Source of the DNA: Plantago ovata
Taxonomy: Eukaryota; Streptophyta; Magnoliopsida; Lamiales; Plantaginaceae
Assembly: GCA_028274465.1 (NCBI GenBank)
Contig: CM051457.1
Span: forward strand, 71,460,496 to 71,524,495
Length of the DNA: 64,000 nucleotides
Direction: 5' to 3'
In this document: positions 9,914 to 21,649 of the stretch, one piece after another
Numbering within the stretch: position 1 is the first letter of the stretch
Layout: every line of letters begins with the position of its first letter
Program-made: the position numbers and the translations under genes
Notes under the pieces: model-generated
What the model was told of the DNA's origin: nothing
Databases searched by the model: none
Seen by the model: the letters and a program-made list of their open reading frames with translations, nothing else

Positions 9914-11225
9914 ATGGCATCGAGAAGAACCAAGAGATCAAGGGGAGAAGGGACCTCAAGTGCCCAACAAATGGCCACACCCGGCGAGTATCGCCAATCG
10001 GGGAGGGCAAGGCAATTCGAATCGAGTTTCCATGCCCACAAGCACACGTACATTTCTGAGAGGAGCATTCGCTTCACGGCTGGTGAGAGCGAGTTGGATG
10101 GTGTTAGAGAGCTCAACAAGCTCATTACTGAGCGAGGGTGGAAGTACTATGGCGAGGTCATGCCAAATTGGGACCAAGCAGTAGTGGAGGACTTCTACAT
10201 TGCCTTCACGGACTACAATGAACGGACCGGTGTGGTTCCCGTCCGCGGTGTTGGGGTCAAGTTTACTCCTTTGAGCATCACTAGCTTCATTATGCGATTG
10301 GATAGGCCACTGGCGCGGGATCCAAATCGCCAGCCTACACCCAACGAGAGATTTGATCCCGCGGAGCTCTATGTCTACAACCGGGAGTCTGATCATTACC
10401 CCATGGAGATACTGAGTGGCATTACCGTGGAAGATTTTGAATTGCCTGATGAACCACCCCGGATTTTGCGCCACAACGATCTCTCCTTCGAGGCAAGGAT
10501 GATGTTGAAGTTCGTTCAAGCCAATCTGATTCCTAGCACACATGATTCCGAGGTTCAGTCCTATTACGGAGTCTTAGTCCATGCTCTCTTGCATGATTTG
10601 CCTCTCACTCCTGGCATCGTCATCTTCGAGGAGCCGTAATACAAACCGGAAGCTTGCCTTTGGTAACTTGATCACGGGCATGTGCAAGGAGGCCGGAGTT
10701 CCCGACCTCGTACTGGACAGGAAGCCAAAGAAATCCATCAACATTGATACGTACAATGAGATGTTCGGGACTTGGTGCATTCAGCAAGGAGAACCCATGC
10801 AACCAAGAGTTACGCGCCATGTGACACCTCCTCCACCTCCACCTACGGCCGAAAAAGGAAGCTTCGACTTCTCGGAGTTCAACCAGATCTTGGTCGATCA
10901 GTTTGGGAACTTCCAAACCACCATGTTGGAGGCTCAGTCGACCCAGCTTACCGAGCAATTCTGGGGATTTGAGGAGCGTGAAGACAAGAGGTGGGAGGAC
11001 TTCCGTGTGATGGAGGGGCAGCGTTGGGATGATTTCCAAGGGCGTGTAGATCAGCGTTGGGGAGCCGCTCGAGTAGAGGACACTATCCGTTGGAGAGCCC
11101 ACCAGGAGGAGATGATGAACCGCCATGATGCCCTAGCTCCCCGAATTCCGGGGTATCCTTTCTATGATCAGACCGGTGGTAGTGGGAGTACCTTTCCTAA
11201 CACCCCTTACGACCCCTTCTCCTAG
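9914..11225 (+). pseudogene. AthB-1 ORF2: plant transposon protein (PTP) domain, frameshifted
   Basis: The protein starts MASRRTKRSRGEG, a basic Arg/Lys stretch. A domain matching the putative plant transposon protein family follows, with the patch VVEDFYIAF near 10179-10205, VRGVGVKFTPL near 10240-10275 and a conserved SFEARMMLKFV patch near 10486-10516. One frameshift lies near 10637: the first frame ends at 10639 and the second runs to 11225. The C-terminal third is rich in Trp, Arg, Gln and Glu with repeated RW-x-DF motifs, likely a coiled coil. The position corresponds to the env-like ORF of Athila elements, yet no signal peptide or membrane span is visible. Its molecular role is unknown. 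Confidence 0.82.
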
Positions 11226-11482
11226 AGACACCAGCCGACAGAGGCCACATTTATCGGTAGTATTTTTAAATTATCGTTATTTTGGCTTGTTTACTATTGG
11301 TTGTTGGAACTCTTTTCATTTCGATTTGGTTGTATGATGTTGTGATTTAAGGCACTTGTATTTTTCTTTGTTTAGTAGTTGTGGCCTGTGAGCCTTTTGT
11401 CGTGATTCGTTTAGTGTAGTGTTTGTCTTGGTGCCTTAGGTGATTAAGATAGGAAAAAACACCGAAAATCTGGAAACAGATC

Positions 11483-11640
11483 CAAGCGAAGCGCTTGGAA
11501 GAGCCAAGCGGTCCGCTTGAATCTTCAGTAAATCAAAAAGTTTACTGGAATTTCAAGCGGAGCGCCTGGAGCCTCCCAAGCGCTCTGCTTGACAAGCGGA
11601 CCGCTTGGCTCCCGCCAAGCAATCCGCCTGGACCCTGTAC
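11483..11640 (+). repeat. Family B hairpin array after ORF2
   Basis: Units with CCAAGCG-type arms and three-base loops (AAG, GTC, CTC, GAC). A larger imperfect hairpin centred near 11537 resembles the post-gag one. The antisense equivalent in AthB-2 is 53250-53405, which includes 22-bp arms with one mismatch at 53324-53345 and 53350-53371. Confidence 0.8.
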
Positions 11641-12313
11641 CCAGATTTTCCTCGTTTTTTCCATTCTTCTCACCTTTGCGCACCCGTTTTCACTTGTTTC
11701 TTGAGTCTTTTTAGGTACTACTCTTCTATAGGAGTTGGACACGAACCTTATTCAGGGAAGTGTACTCTCAATCCAATTTTTTCTTTCTAAATCAACTTTT
11801 CTTTGCTCGAGGACGAGCAAAAGTTTAGGTTTGGGGAGGGGTTATTGGATTTTCAGTACTATGTGCTCTTTTAGTTCGTGTGTACCTGTTGTTAGCTCAA
11901 TTCTCGTGATTTGTTGTATTTTTTTTAATTTTTGCATGCATATCATCCTTAGGTTAGTTGTTGCACGTTGTGTGTGGAGTCTATGGCCAAGTTTTTCGAA
12001 CTTTTCTATTGTGTAGACTAAGTGCTTATGACCATTATCATATGTTGCATCACTTTGCAAGTAGTTTGAGGCTTGTCTCACTTGGTTTGTCACATTCACT
12101 TGTGCACTAGTTAAGCTTAGTAGTTTCGACATCACCTCGAGTGGTGTTTCTTCTACTGCGGTTCACGATGACCTTATAAAATGATGCATGTTAGAATCTA
12201 TGGTTGTAACCCGTGTAATTATGTACGTAAGAGGCGACAAGTTTTTCACCTCGATTAGAGATTGCCAAATGCCTAGGAAGGAGGTAGTGTGAGGTGTGTG
12301 ATTCCTTGTATTA

Positions 12314-12413
12314 AACCTATTCTATCGAATAGGTTTGGGGAGGTGGCTTTGTAAAAAGTTTTTCCCTTTTTCTTTTTCGTCTTTGTGCTCAAACCTATTC
12401 TCTCGAATAGGTT
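12314..12413 (+). repeat. Paired AACCTATTC hairpins
   Basis: Two hairpins with 9-bp arms (AACCTATTC and GAATAGGTT) and four-base loops TATC and TCTC, each followed by TGGGGAGG. Equivalents are at 41573-41594 and 41685-41706 in AthA-3, 27641-27662 (plus a degenerate copy near 27755) in AthA-4, 44658-44679 and 44771-44792 in AthA-2, and 52354-52375, 52432-52453 and 52542-52563 in AthB-2. Confidence 0.85.
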
Positions 12414-13100
12414 TGGGGAGGTTTTTGACACGTAGTACTGCTGCTTGCCTAGCTATATAAAAAAGAATAAAAAATAAAAAAGAATAAGAGAAAAGAAAAA
12501 GAGAAAATAAAAAGAAGAATAAAGAATAAGACCCAAAAGCAAAAGAAGGGTTGTTGCAAGCCAAAAGCAGTCTCCTAGTGTCAAGTGTCATGTGAATATT
12601 TTGTCCTTCTGAAGTATCGAGTAGTAAATTCTATCTTTTGTTTCGTGTCGCCTTTGTCCAAGGCCTGTTCTTGACCACCCTCATCTTGCTATTCAAGAAG
12701 TGGTTGATGGAGATTCGTTCTTTGAGAGTCTGGGTAGAATAGGGGAGTGTCTTCTTTTTCTAGGGAATCCTCCTTCGTTTGATGAGAGCCAGTATTGGTT
12801 CGCCCTCTTTTGAGGAAAAGTCTCGCTTGGTGAACAGTAGTAAGCCCTCGGTTTCATAGGCACGGGCCAATTGTAGTATGATAATGTGAATCATTGTGTC
12901 GTCATAGACCAGGTCCAGGTAGAAGATGTTATGAGAGAGACTCCTTTGCTTAACCAAGTGCACATGTTCATTTGGTTTTGTTCATAAGCATTTGGTAGAT
13001 TCAATAGATTAGTTCACTTTAGTTGGCATGAGACTCCTTTTGTGTTGCATTTAGGATAGTTTGTTGCTTGAGGACAAGCAAAGGTTTGGTTTGGGGAGTT

Positions 13101-14486
13101 TGATGAACGTATTTTTGACACGTTCATCTTGTCTTTTTTACCTTCTTTTGCTATCTTTTAGCCTTGTTTTTTGGTTAGTTTTGTAGAATAGTGTCACGTT
13201 TATTGTTTTCTGCATTTCCAGGCACTTAGGAACGAAATGGCGTTTTTGGAGCTAAAAACGAGCTTTTTTGATAGAAAATGGCCCCGTTGAAGTTCCTTGA
13301 TCTCCACGGCTTGTTCGTGAGTGTTTGAGCATCAATAAGCATTGAGAAGGATGAGTCCAAGGCACCCGAGGGCCGTACGAGGGCAAAAAGATTGAGTTGG
13401 AAGACAAAAATCTGCCCAGGAGCCAAGCTAAGCGCCTGGAATAGTGAAGCGCTCCGCTTCATTTTCCAGTAGTTTTGGCACAGCAGCCAAGCTAAGCGCT
13501 TGGAGGACCCAAGCGCTCCGCTTGGCCTCTCCAAGCGGTCCGCTTGGCAGCGGTTACGTTTTCGGATTTTCCTTCTTAAATCTGATTTTCAGTTACTTTT
13601 CACATATTTTTGAACATTTGCTTCGTTTTGGAAGAGCTCCAAAGCCCCAAAAACTCAGAGAAAACTCAGAGATATTGTAAATTAGATTGGATTCAAGATT
13701 TTGATTGGAATTCATCCTTTGTAATCATCTACGAAGAGGTTTTCTTTGATTTCCACCGATTAGTGACAACTTTGGTGGTAACTTGTATCACTCTCTTGTC
13801 TTGTAGTTTGATATGATGTATTCTGATTATTATTCATATGAATTGATGTCTATGTTGATGAATATGAGTAGCTCAATCCTTTGTGTTGGTGGTAGAATGT
13901 AGAATTATGCATGTTATGGATTATGCTTATGCTTACATGAGGTTGTGAGTCAATCTTGCTGCAAATTACTTCATATGATTCGTAGTTGCCTATAAAATAT
14001 ATTCGAATGGAGTATGTGACAAACTCGTTGGTCAATGAAAGCTATAGGATTGTATGTTAGTGATTTGCAGCATGCTAGATAAATGGTGTTAGTGACAAAC
14101 ACCTCTAAATTATTGATAGTGGCCTTTCATGATGTGTGTCTTGAAAGTTACCTAGACAAGTTGCTTAGAAGACTTAGTTGAAGGTTTTACGCACTGAACT
14201 TGTGAGCATATTCGTAATCCATGCATGTGTATTCGATTTCTACCACCGACCATTTTCCAAACTTGTTTACAAAAACTCTTGATTTCTCACTTCCCTTGTT
14301 CAAACATCTTTCTCAAAAATCATCATCTAGTTGTGTGAAATTAGCTAGCAAAAACCTTGATCAAAGCCACGTTAGGTCCGGAGAGAACGACACTCGGGGA
14401 CAACTTGGAATTGCACTCTGTTTGTGTAGTGAAAGGTGTTCTTTGGCTTTTTAAACAAATTTAATTGGTGAAAAACAACATCATCA
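13101..14486 (+). repeat. AthB-1 3' LTR
   Basis: 1386 bp, the same length as the 5' LTR, beginning TGATGAACG and ending ACATCATCA. It is followed by ATCTG, the target duplication. It differs from the 5' LTR at scattered substitutions, including several inside hairpin units. Confidence 0.93.
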
Positions 14487-14491
14487 ATCTG

Positions 14492-15768
14492 AAGACTAGA
14501 AGATTGCTGAAAACTGGTATCTACAAAGGCACGTGTTGCTCAGAAAGTGGAAACTTCAGCAACAGCATTGCATAAGTGAAAATCTGAAAGACAGAGTAGG
14601 TTGTGCTTGCTGAAACTGAGACTAACCACTTGCTGATGGAACATATGTGACCTCTTGCTGAAAGTACTTGAATTTGCGCTCCATTGTTACTGTTTGAATT
14701 CTATTCAAATATGCATTAAATGCAAAGCTTACACGCGAAGGACATGAAGACTAGAAGACAAACAAGGACGCTGTTGAAAGTACAAAAGCAAGATAGTGAC
14801 ATCTTAAGGATCAAAAGCCTTGGAATTTAAAATTCAAACGGCTCCTTACTTGCACTATAAATAGAGGTCATCCGGCAAAGAGTTGAAGTGTGTCAACAAC
14901 GTGATCAAACTCTCACTTGTGCTTAAACTCACATACCTTCAAACTCTCTATACTGCCATAGATCCGTTCCAAGACTTAAATCTTGAAAAAGCTACTTGTG
15001 AAGAAGTAGAACAAACTCGGCTAAGAAATTAGTTAAGTGTTCTTTCTTTCGAACAAGAACAAGTCTTGACACCAGAAACAATCAAACTTGTTTACTGCAA
15101 AGTATTCAAAGTTTTGTTTCTTAGATTACTTGTTGTAACTGAATAAGTTATAATTAAGTTATCTCACCCCAAAACTCTCTAACTGAAAATACACCCTTTC
15201 AGGCGTGATATTCAGGGGGAACTTAATCGAGCATAGTTTTGCTGATTAAAAGTACCAAGTTTGGTGGAGAACAAGGTTACGTTCTCTAGATTAGGTTGGA
15301 GAAAAAGCAAGTGTGCTTTGGTTTCTGTTGAATCGCTTTAGATAGGAGATTGTAAGGAACCTCAATCATATCTTAGTGGATTCAGTCCTAAAAAAGGACA
15401 AAGTGGATTAGTTGAGAGATTACGCCACTCTCAGATACCACTATAAAAGTGCTTGTGTGATTTACTTACTGTACTTAGTTTTTAGCAAATCATATCTGTC
15501 TGTACACAGTCACTCACATCACTTGCTGAAATCTTTACTTACTGAAAAAGCACTTATTGTATCAAAGACTTCCGCTCTCTGATTTTAAGTATCAACAAAC
15601 CAAGCTACTGAAAAGTAACTTACGCTTGTTGAGAAAGTTAAGTACTAGCAAACTCATTACTAAAAAGTAAAAAGCACTTGTTGAGAAAGTTTTAAATAAC
15701 GAAAGTTTGAAAAGACTCTTCACCCCCCCCCCTCTCTAGTCTTTTCTTGTTGTTTGAAGGGATCAACA
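14492..15768 (+). repeat. Cop1 3' LTR, second part
   Basis: Continues the LTR begun at 4562 and ends GGGATCAACA. It carries the TATA box CTATAAATAG at 14854-14863, a C10 run near 15723-15732 followed by CTCTCTAG, and many CTTGCTGAA words also seen in the Cop2 LTR. Excluding AthB-1, the LTR is about 1.65 kb. The flank after it is TTACC; the left partner lies outside the window. Confidence 0.88.
14854..14863 (+). promoter_or_regulatory. TATA box of the Cop1 LTR
   Basis: CTATAAATAG in the middle of the LTR. The antisense Cop2 LTR has the related CTATTTATA near 20998-21006. Confidence 0.6.
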
Positions 15769-18394
15769 TTACCGAATTTTGACCTCCTGGACCTTGTAAG
15801 GCATCAGAAACAGCAGCGGCTCTTCTCAATAAGGACTCATCATCCACCGGTTTTGTGTCGGACTTGCTCTTCGCAATCCTCCTAGCACCGTTGCCTCCGG
15901 CCCCAGTCGTGACAGTGAAAGCTCGGTCTCTGGATTTTGTACTATGTGCCGGCGTTGCTCCTCCGACCTGATCTCTGGTTGCTCTGTGTCTGGGCTTGCT
16001 GGTGGAGTCTCCGGGACTGTCGGCCGTGAAATCGCCACTGATGCTAACGTCTGCCCTAGTTGTTGAATTACCGGCTCCAAATTGACCTCTAATTGGGGAT
16101 TTTGACCCAAAGTTGAAATGGGGTAAATTTGAGCCATTGGAATCTCCGGATGCCGCTCCCGCTCCTGATCCGAGTGCGTGGTTGGTGCGTTACTGGATTC
16201 GCTGAGCTGGACCCCACCTGAATCATAGGTGTCACATATCCGAAAGTGACAGATGTTGGAGTTTGAATCAGTAGTGGTCGTTGATAGGGCGGGCTTTCTG
16301 GTCTTGGCGAGTTTGGAGGAACAAGCAGCTATACTGGCGGTGCCGACGGAGAGCGGCCGACACCACTGAGGGAGTCGCCTGCCCGTGCCATGCTTAGAAT
16401 TCGTAGCGCCTGGTTCTGACGATGCTGCATTTGGCGATGCATCCTCCTGGCCCACGCATTTGGCGATGGGTATGGCGACAGAGGTCTCCGGCGCAACGAC
16501 GCTCTGATCGGCGCCCCCCAATGGCTGAGACTTTGTCGATTTGCATGCGGGTTGCTCTGAGCCTGCACCGGCGCCACTAGTTGTAGTGGATCCTGGTTGA
16601 AAAGATCTTGAAGGGTTTGGTGAGGTGTGTCGTTTAGGGTTTGATTCTCTGGGTTTGGTGGCAGTACGAGATTGGGTGGCAAATCCGTCGGTAGTGTTTG
16701 AGAGGGAGGTAGATCTTCCATCGTCAAGTCGATCACTTCCTGCTGTGGGTTGGGAAAGAGATTGGATTGATAGGCTGCCATCGGTGGTGGAAGGTTGAAT
16801 AGCGGGACTGGCCGAGTTAATGGAAAATAAGGGAGAAGAAGAAGAAAGTGGAGGTCGTTGGACAGTGGAAATAGCATTAATTACAGTATCAGTGGAACTA
16901 TTTGGAAGCAGTGTCTCTTGTACTTGGATATCGCAATCTACCAAACAATCCTTATTGTTGCTATTAATGTGAGTAGTTTCTGGAGAATGTGGAACAAATA
17001 TTCCACTATTGTTTGTCTGGTTCATTAACTCCATATCCTCCGATCCTATGGTTTCGAAAATTGTCCTATGCTCCAAAACAGTATCTGTTGACTTGCTATA
17101 TTCCTTATCCATATTGCTGCTCAAAACAATGTCCCCCTGGTGCTGAACAGCCGCACCGCTTGATAAGTGCTCCTTCTGATAAGCATTTATAGCAGCTATC
17201 TCCATTTCTTCTTCAAAATCAGATAATGCATGGAACGGATTAAAAACGTGGACCGCCTTTTGTGGCTCTTTTATTTTTTCCTTGGAATTAGGTAGTGAAT
17301 TACCATGTTGCCCCTTATTTTTTTCCTTCTGACTTTCATGACCTTTTGAAGTAGATGCCCCATTATGCCCCTGAGTTTTCTGCCGATGCGAACCGCTTTG
17401 ACTTTGACCCGTTCCTATGACTTTTGTAACATTTCCTCCCTTATCCGGCTGCTGCCGCCCTAGGTTATTGCCTCTGTTTTGTGGTCGCCGTCGGCCCACT
17501 CGTGCTACTTGAATTTTCCATACAGACTCATTTTGTTTTTTCCAAATGGTCACATCTTGCTTCCCCTGCATCTGGACCACTACTGAGAGGAGCAATAGTC
17601 GATCGTTGCGGACATGCCGCGCTAAAATGCCCAATCCGTCCACAACTGAAACAAAATTCCGTTGCAATTTCATATGTGACCTCTTGTAGCCGATCTCTAA
17701 TCTGGACTGTATGTACCAAAGGCTGAGAAGAATCCACCTCTACACAAAAACGAGCATACCTTCCCCTTGATACATTCACTGTATGGACATCTGCTTTAAC
17801 CGGCTTCCCTATGAGTTTTGCGATAAGAAACAGAGCATGAAAGTCATAAAACTCCACAGGTAGGCCATGCAACTGTACCCAAACCACCATAGAGTTCAAC
17901 TTGCCATCCATGGGTGAAAAACCAGGTTTCCATTGATGTACCGACATATATTTGCCAAACAAGAACCATGGACCCGCCGCCAAGCCTGTGAAGTAGTCTT
18001 CTCTGTTTGACGGTTGAGCTGTATAGAATCAATTTCCTATGAATAGGACGTTTAACGGATCGTTAACCCTCCAAAGTCCTTTAATATGTTTTTCAATATC
18101 CTTAATGGCCGCAGACGTGCCAATGGTGTGAAGGATTAGTGTCCGATCCCACGGTTTATAAAGTCTTTCTAGATCCTCTGCTGACGGTTGAAAAATCGGA
18201 ATATCAGGCCGAATTTGTCGTGGCGCCACAAACGCCTCCATCGCCGGCTTCTTTTCAAAGCTGTCCAGCCAAGCCGGAAAATATTTATGCGGCGACTGCT
18301 GCTGAACGACAACTTCGGAGGAGTCCGTATGTTGTCCGTTTCCATGTTTTGAGGCACTTGACTTGTGGATTCCGTTAAGTTGTGAAACGTCCAT
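15769..18394 (-). pseudogene. L1a: LINE ORF1 (DUF4283 plus CCHC knuckle), broken
   Basis: An RNA-binding, Gag-like ORF1 protein of a plant L1-type LINE, read right to left. A first frame (18394-18029) has a DUF4283-like start with RTLILHTIGT. After a frameshift near 18030 comes the rest of DUF4283 (MVVWVQLHGLP, about 17890-17855; GRYARFCVEVD, about 17760-17728) and the knuckle CFSCGRIGHFSAAC near 17650-17609. A second frameshift near 17580 leads into a long Ser/Thr/Pro-rich tail containing VGRRRPQNRG, which stays open to 15826. The element is cut at 15769 by the Cop1 LTR, before the endonuclease/RT ORF2. At least two frameshifts make it a pseudogene. The remaining LINE would lie left of Cop1, outside the window. 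Confidence 0.85.
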
Positions 18395-19188
18395 GCTTGC
18401 TTTAGCTTGATTTGGTCACCAATCGCATCCGGCGGTTATGTTCTGGTGGCAAATTGGTCTGAAGTGCGTGTTGTGTGCTCAACGTTGTAGAGAGAGTCAT
18501 TTTTCTTTCTCAATGCAAGTTATATCTTTGATAACAAGGGATTAGTTTATCTTATATTAATTACTACATAGGTAGTAATTAATATAGGTAGTAATTAATA
18601 TAAGGGTACATTTATTATATAAGGGTTTTTTTTTTTAAGCTTTTTTTCTTTTTTTTCTTAATTTTCTTAGGAATACATTTTATATTTTATAGGAGTATAT
18701 ATTCAATCTGATTTCAACTCACAAATTACTTGGATTCAATTTTTCCCTCACCCCTCTGATGAGCAGAGCATGTACTTGAGTAGGCGAGTTTCAGACGAAT
18801 TGTGTATTAATCGACCTGGAAAATTAATATAAATAATTATACTCTGTATCCCAATAAACTTTTGGAGGAGTTGAAGTTTTATCTGTTATATAAGGTTTTA
18901 GTTTATGCCTAAACCTAAGGTCAAATCGACAAGAAGATAAATTCCATCCATAATTTAACTCATATAACTTGTCAAAAAATCGATATAAATAACAAAAAAA
19001 ATTATTTCACTATATTCAAAATTTTGTTTTAGTTGGACTCACTCATAACAACCCCAATTATTGAGTTTCAAAAGAATTTTATTGGTAAATTATAGCTTCA
19101 TCATTCTTGTTGAGCTTCCAAAGGTTTTCCTCCAAATGTTTGGCCCAATAACACTCAAGCTGCAGTACAAAGGCAATTAAATCACTTC
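18395..19188. other. AT-rich spacer, no gene seen
   Basis: The first 100-150 bp are probably the 5' untranslated region of L1a. From about 18540 it is AT-rich unique-looking DNA with a small palindrome TTAATTACTAC..GTAGTAATTAA at about 18559-18588 that is partly repeated, and T runs near 18627-18655. No ORF, tRNA or element end is recognisable. Confidence 0.6.
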
Positions 19189-20128
19189 TTTTTTTTTTTT
19201 TTCATAAAGTACTTCGCTTATTCAATCAAACTAGAAATTTACAGTGTGCACATGAGAGTGAGGTTATGCGATTATACGAGTTTTCTACTCAGATACATCA
19301 TAGTGGATACAAGATTCAAGCCAAAATGGTGTTTTGTCCCAAACACGGGTTGTTGCTTTATACAGGCAAGAGTGAGTGTGTGGCAGCACTACTAGCTAAC
19401 TTTGAAAGGCAGTCCACCCATGAGTTCCTATAGCAATAGATATGTTGGATGTCGATGTTTTCAAAATTGTGGAGAAGGTACTTGATGTCATGGATTAGGT
19501 TCCTAGCTCGCCGAACGAACAGGCGGTGTTCCCCTGCACAAACATGAAAGAACATATTCAGAATCAGTACGTTGTGTTACACGTTTAATATGCAACTGAG
19601 TAATCATTAAAAGCCCAAGTTTAAGTGCCCGAATCTTCGTTGTATACTATCACATATGCCTAAGTATGTGGCCAAAGCTCGAATAATATTGCCACTAGAA
19701 TCAAGTAGCAGGCAACCAATGCATGCTTCCTTTGTATTAACGGAAGATGCATCCGTAAAGAGTACAGCCACACCTGGGGGTGGTGGCTGTCAAATACAAG
19801 TGAGCGTTCTGCTACTGACTACTCGCAAGGAATAAACAACTTATATTGCCTGGCCAAACTAAGCATATGGTGCTGGTCCACAAGTGTGTTTTGAAAGCTA
19901 AAACTATTTCTAAATTTCCAAATTAGCCAGCATCCATATACACAGGTCTCAATTGCGCATCAGAATTGTGTGGGAAGGCAAAGAAAGTTGTTCCACAACT
20001 GATCATACCTTCATAATTAGATGTGGGCATGAGCTTGCCTAAATAGCCTGAATCTAGGACCATGAAGAGCAAATGGGGTTGGGATTTATCATGTTACCCA
20101 CACATATAGGGCAGGTAGGCTATAACGT
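19189..20128 (-). pseudogene. L1b: LINE 3' end with zf-RVT and RNase H remnant
   Basis: On the minus strand a 14-T run at 19189-19202 is the poly(A) tail of a LINE. Upstream lies a non-LTR RNase H domain: FTDAS near 19765, a GCLLLDSSGN stretch near 19710-19680, and the terminal IQHIYCYRNSWVDCL near 19450-19410. Further upstream a CPIC patch near 20110 fits the reverse-transcriptase zinc-finger linker. Stops and shifts interrupt the frame, and only 19555-19358 is open. The piece is cut at 20129 by the Cop2 LTR. It lies upstream of L1a on the same strand, so it is a different insertion. Confidence 0.8.
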
Positions 20129-21604
20129 TGTTGGTCCCTTTAGACAAAAAGTAAAGACTAGAGGGGGGTGAATATTGTTTAAAACGTTTTCGTCGTCTAA
20201 CAACTTTCTCAGCAAGTCCCTTATTACTTTTTAGTAATAGGTTTCCTGGTACTTAACTTTCTCAGCAAGTAGTTGTTACTTTTTAGTGACAAGGTTACTG
20301 ATACTTAATACAGAGTGCGGAAGACTTGTACAATAAGTGCTTTTAACGGAAAATCAATTTCAGCAAGCAAAAGATAAATAGATCAAAAACAATGTAACTT
20401 GCTGAAAGATAACTGCAGGAAAGTAAATCACACAAACACTTTTATAGTGGTATCTGAGGGTGGCGTAATCCCTCAACTAATCCACTTTGTCCTTTTTAGG
20501 ACTGAATCCACTAAGATAAGATATGAGATTCCTTACAAATCCTATCACTAATGATTCTCAGAAACCAAAACACACATGCCTTGTTTCCAACCTAACTAGA
20601 GAACTTTAACCTTGTTCTCCACCAAACATGGGACACTTTATCAGCAAAACTATGCTTGATTAGTTCCCCCTGACAAACACGTCTGAAAGGTGGTTTTTAT
20701 CAGTTAGAGAGGTTTGGGATGAGATGACTTGAAAATAATTTTTCAGTTATAACAAGTAATCTAAAGAAACTCAACTTGTAATACTTCACAGTAAGCAAGT
20801 GTATTGTTTCGGGTGTCAAGACTTGTTCTTGTTTAGAGGAAAGAACACTTAACTAATTTCTTAGCGTTTAGTATTCTACTTCTTCACAAGTAGCTTTTGT
20901 TTTAAGCTTAAGTCTTGGAACGGATTTGAGTGTTTTAAAGCACAAGTGAGAGTTTGATCACGTTGTTGACACACACCTTCTACTCAGCCTAAGGACCTCT
21001 ATTTATATTGTCTAAAGGTAGTCGTTTGAATTTCAAATTCTAAGGCTTGTACCATAAGATGTCACTATCACTTGCCAGAACAGTACTATCAGCAGCGTGA
21101 TTTTTTGTCTTCATGTCTTCAGCGTGCTATGGCATTTAATGCTCTTTGAAAATTCAAATGTGAACGTTGGAGCCAAAATGCAAAGTACTTCAGCAAGTAG
21201 GTCACAAATGTTATCATCAAGTGGTCAGTCTCAGTTTTAGCAAACACAACCTACTCTGTCATATAGATTTTCACTTATGCATACTGATTTGCTGAGTTTC
21301 TCACTTTCTAAGATAACATGTGCCTTTGTAGATACATTCTCAGAATTCTACTAAGTCTTCAGTCTTCGAATCTTCAATTTTCTGAGCGGTTCTGGATCTT
21401 CAATAGATTGTTTGTAAAAAACAACGTACATCATCAGCAAACATAAGAACCTAACTAGTACCTACACTAAGTCATCAGCAAACGTTCCTCTTTTACAATG
21501 TCCTTTAAAATTCTAAATTCCTATGGACCTTAAGATTACTAGTTACTGGACTTTACTTAATTTAGCATGGTTAATTGCTCATCAAAGTTACAAGTTTCCT
21601 AACA
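20129..21604 (-). repeat. Cop2 3' LTR
   Basis: 1476 bp in inverse orientation: the left end is TGTTGGTCCC and the right end CTAACA, which read on the minus strand gives TGTTAGG..GGGACCAACA. It aligns with the split Cop1 LTR, with small indels accounting for the length difference. An antisense TATA box lies near 20998-21006. The internal region and polypurine tract follow at 21605. Confidence 0.9.
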
Positions 21605-21649
21605 AATTTCTCCCTTTTTGATGTTAGTAATCCATGCCTAAATTAATTG
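21605..21649 (-). promoter_or_regulatory. Cop2 polypurine tract
   Basis: On the minus strand CATCAAAAAGGGAGAAATT sits directly before the LTR, matching the Cop1 tract at 4543-4561. The MITE target site TAAATTAATT (21639-21648) follows. Confidence 0.8.

Larger units (their letters stand above)
11226..13100 (+). other. AthB-1 3' noncoding region with polypurine tract
   Basis: No gene seen. It holds a hairpin array (11483-11640), two AACCTATTC-N4-GAATAGGTT hairpins (12314-12335 and 12392-12413), each followed by TGGGGAGG, an A-rich purine tract (12460-12550), a conserved block around TTCGTTTGATGAGAGCCAG, and the polypurine tract GGTTTGGGGAGTT ending at 13100. Most of this layout is shared with family A. 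Confidence 0.85.
4938..14486 (+). mobile_element. AthB-1: complete non-autonomous Athila-like element
   Basis: 9549 bp flanked by the direct repeat ATCTG. It has two 1386-bp LTRs, an Asp-tRNA primer site, a gag-protease region (6466-8772), a leader with intron signals, ORF2 (9914-11225), a 1.9-kb noncoding tail and a polypurine tract. No RT, RNase H or integrase coding is present between gag-protease and ORF2, where only about 1.1 kb of noncoding DNA lies. By eye the two LTRs differ by a few percent. gag and ORF2 each carry lesions, so this copy is probably inactive. Confidence 0.93.

Noticed and set aside
16329-16877. A second minus-strand ORF of 182 codons
   Set aside because: It overlaps the longer LINE ORF1 frame and is Pro/Gln/Leu-rich out-of-frame sequence.
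18395-19188. Possible host gene fragment or small RNA in the AT-rich spacer
   Set aside because: No ORF, promoter or structured RNA could be supported; only a short palindrome and T runs are seen.
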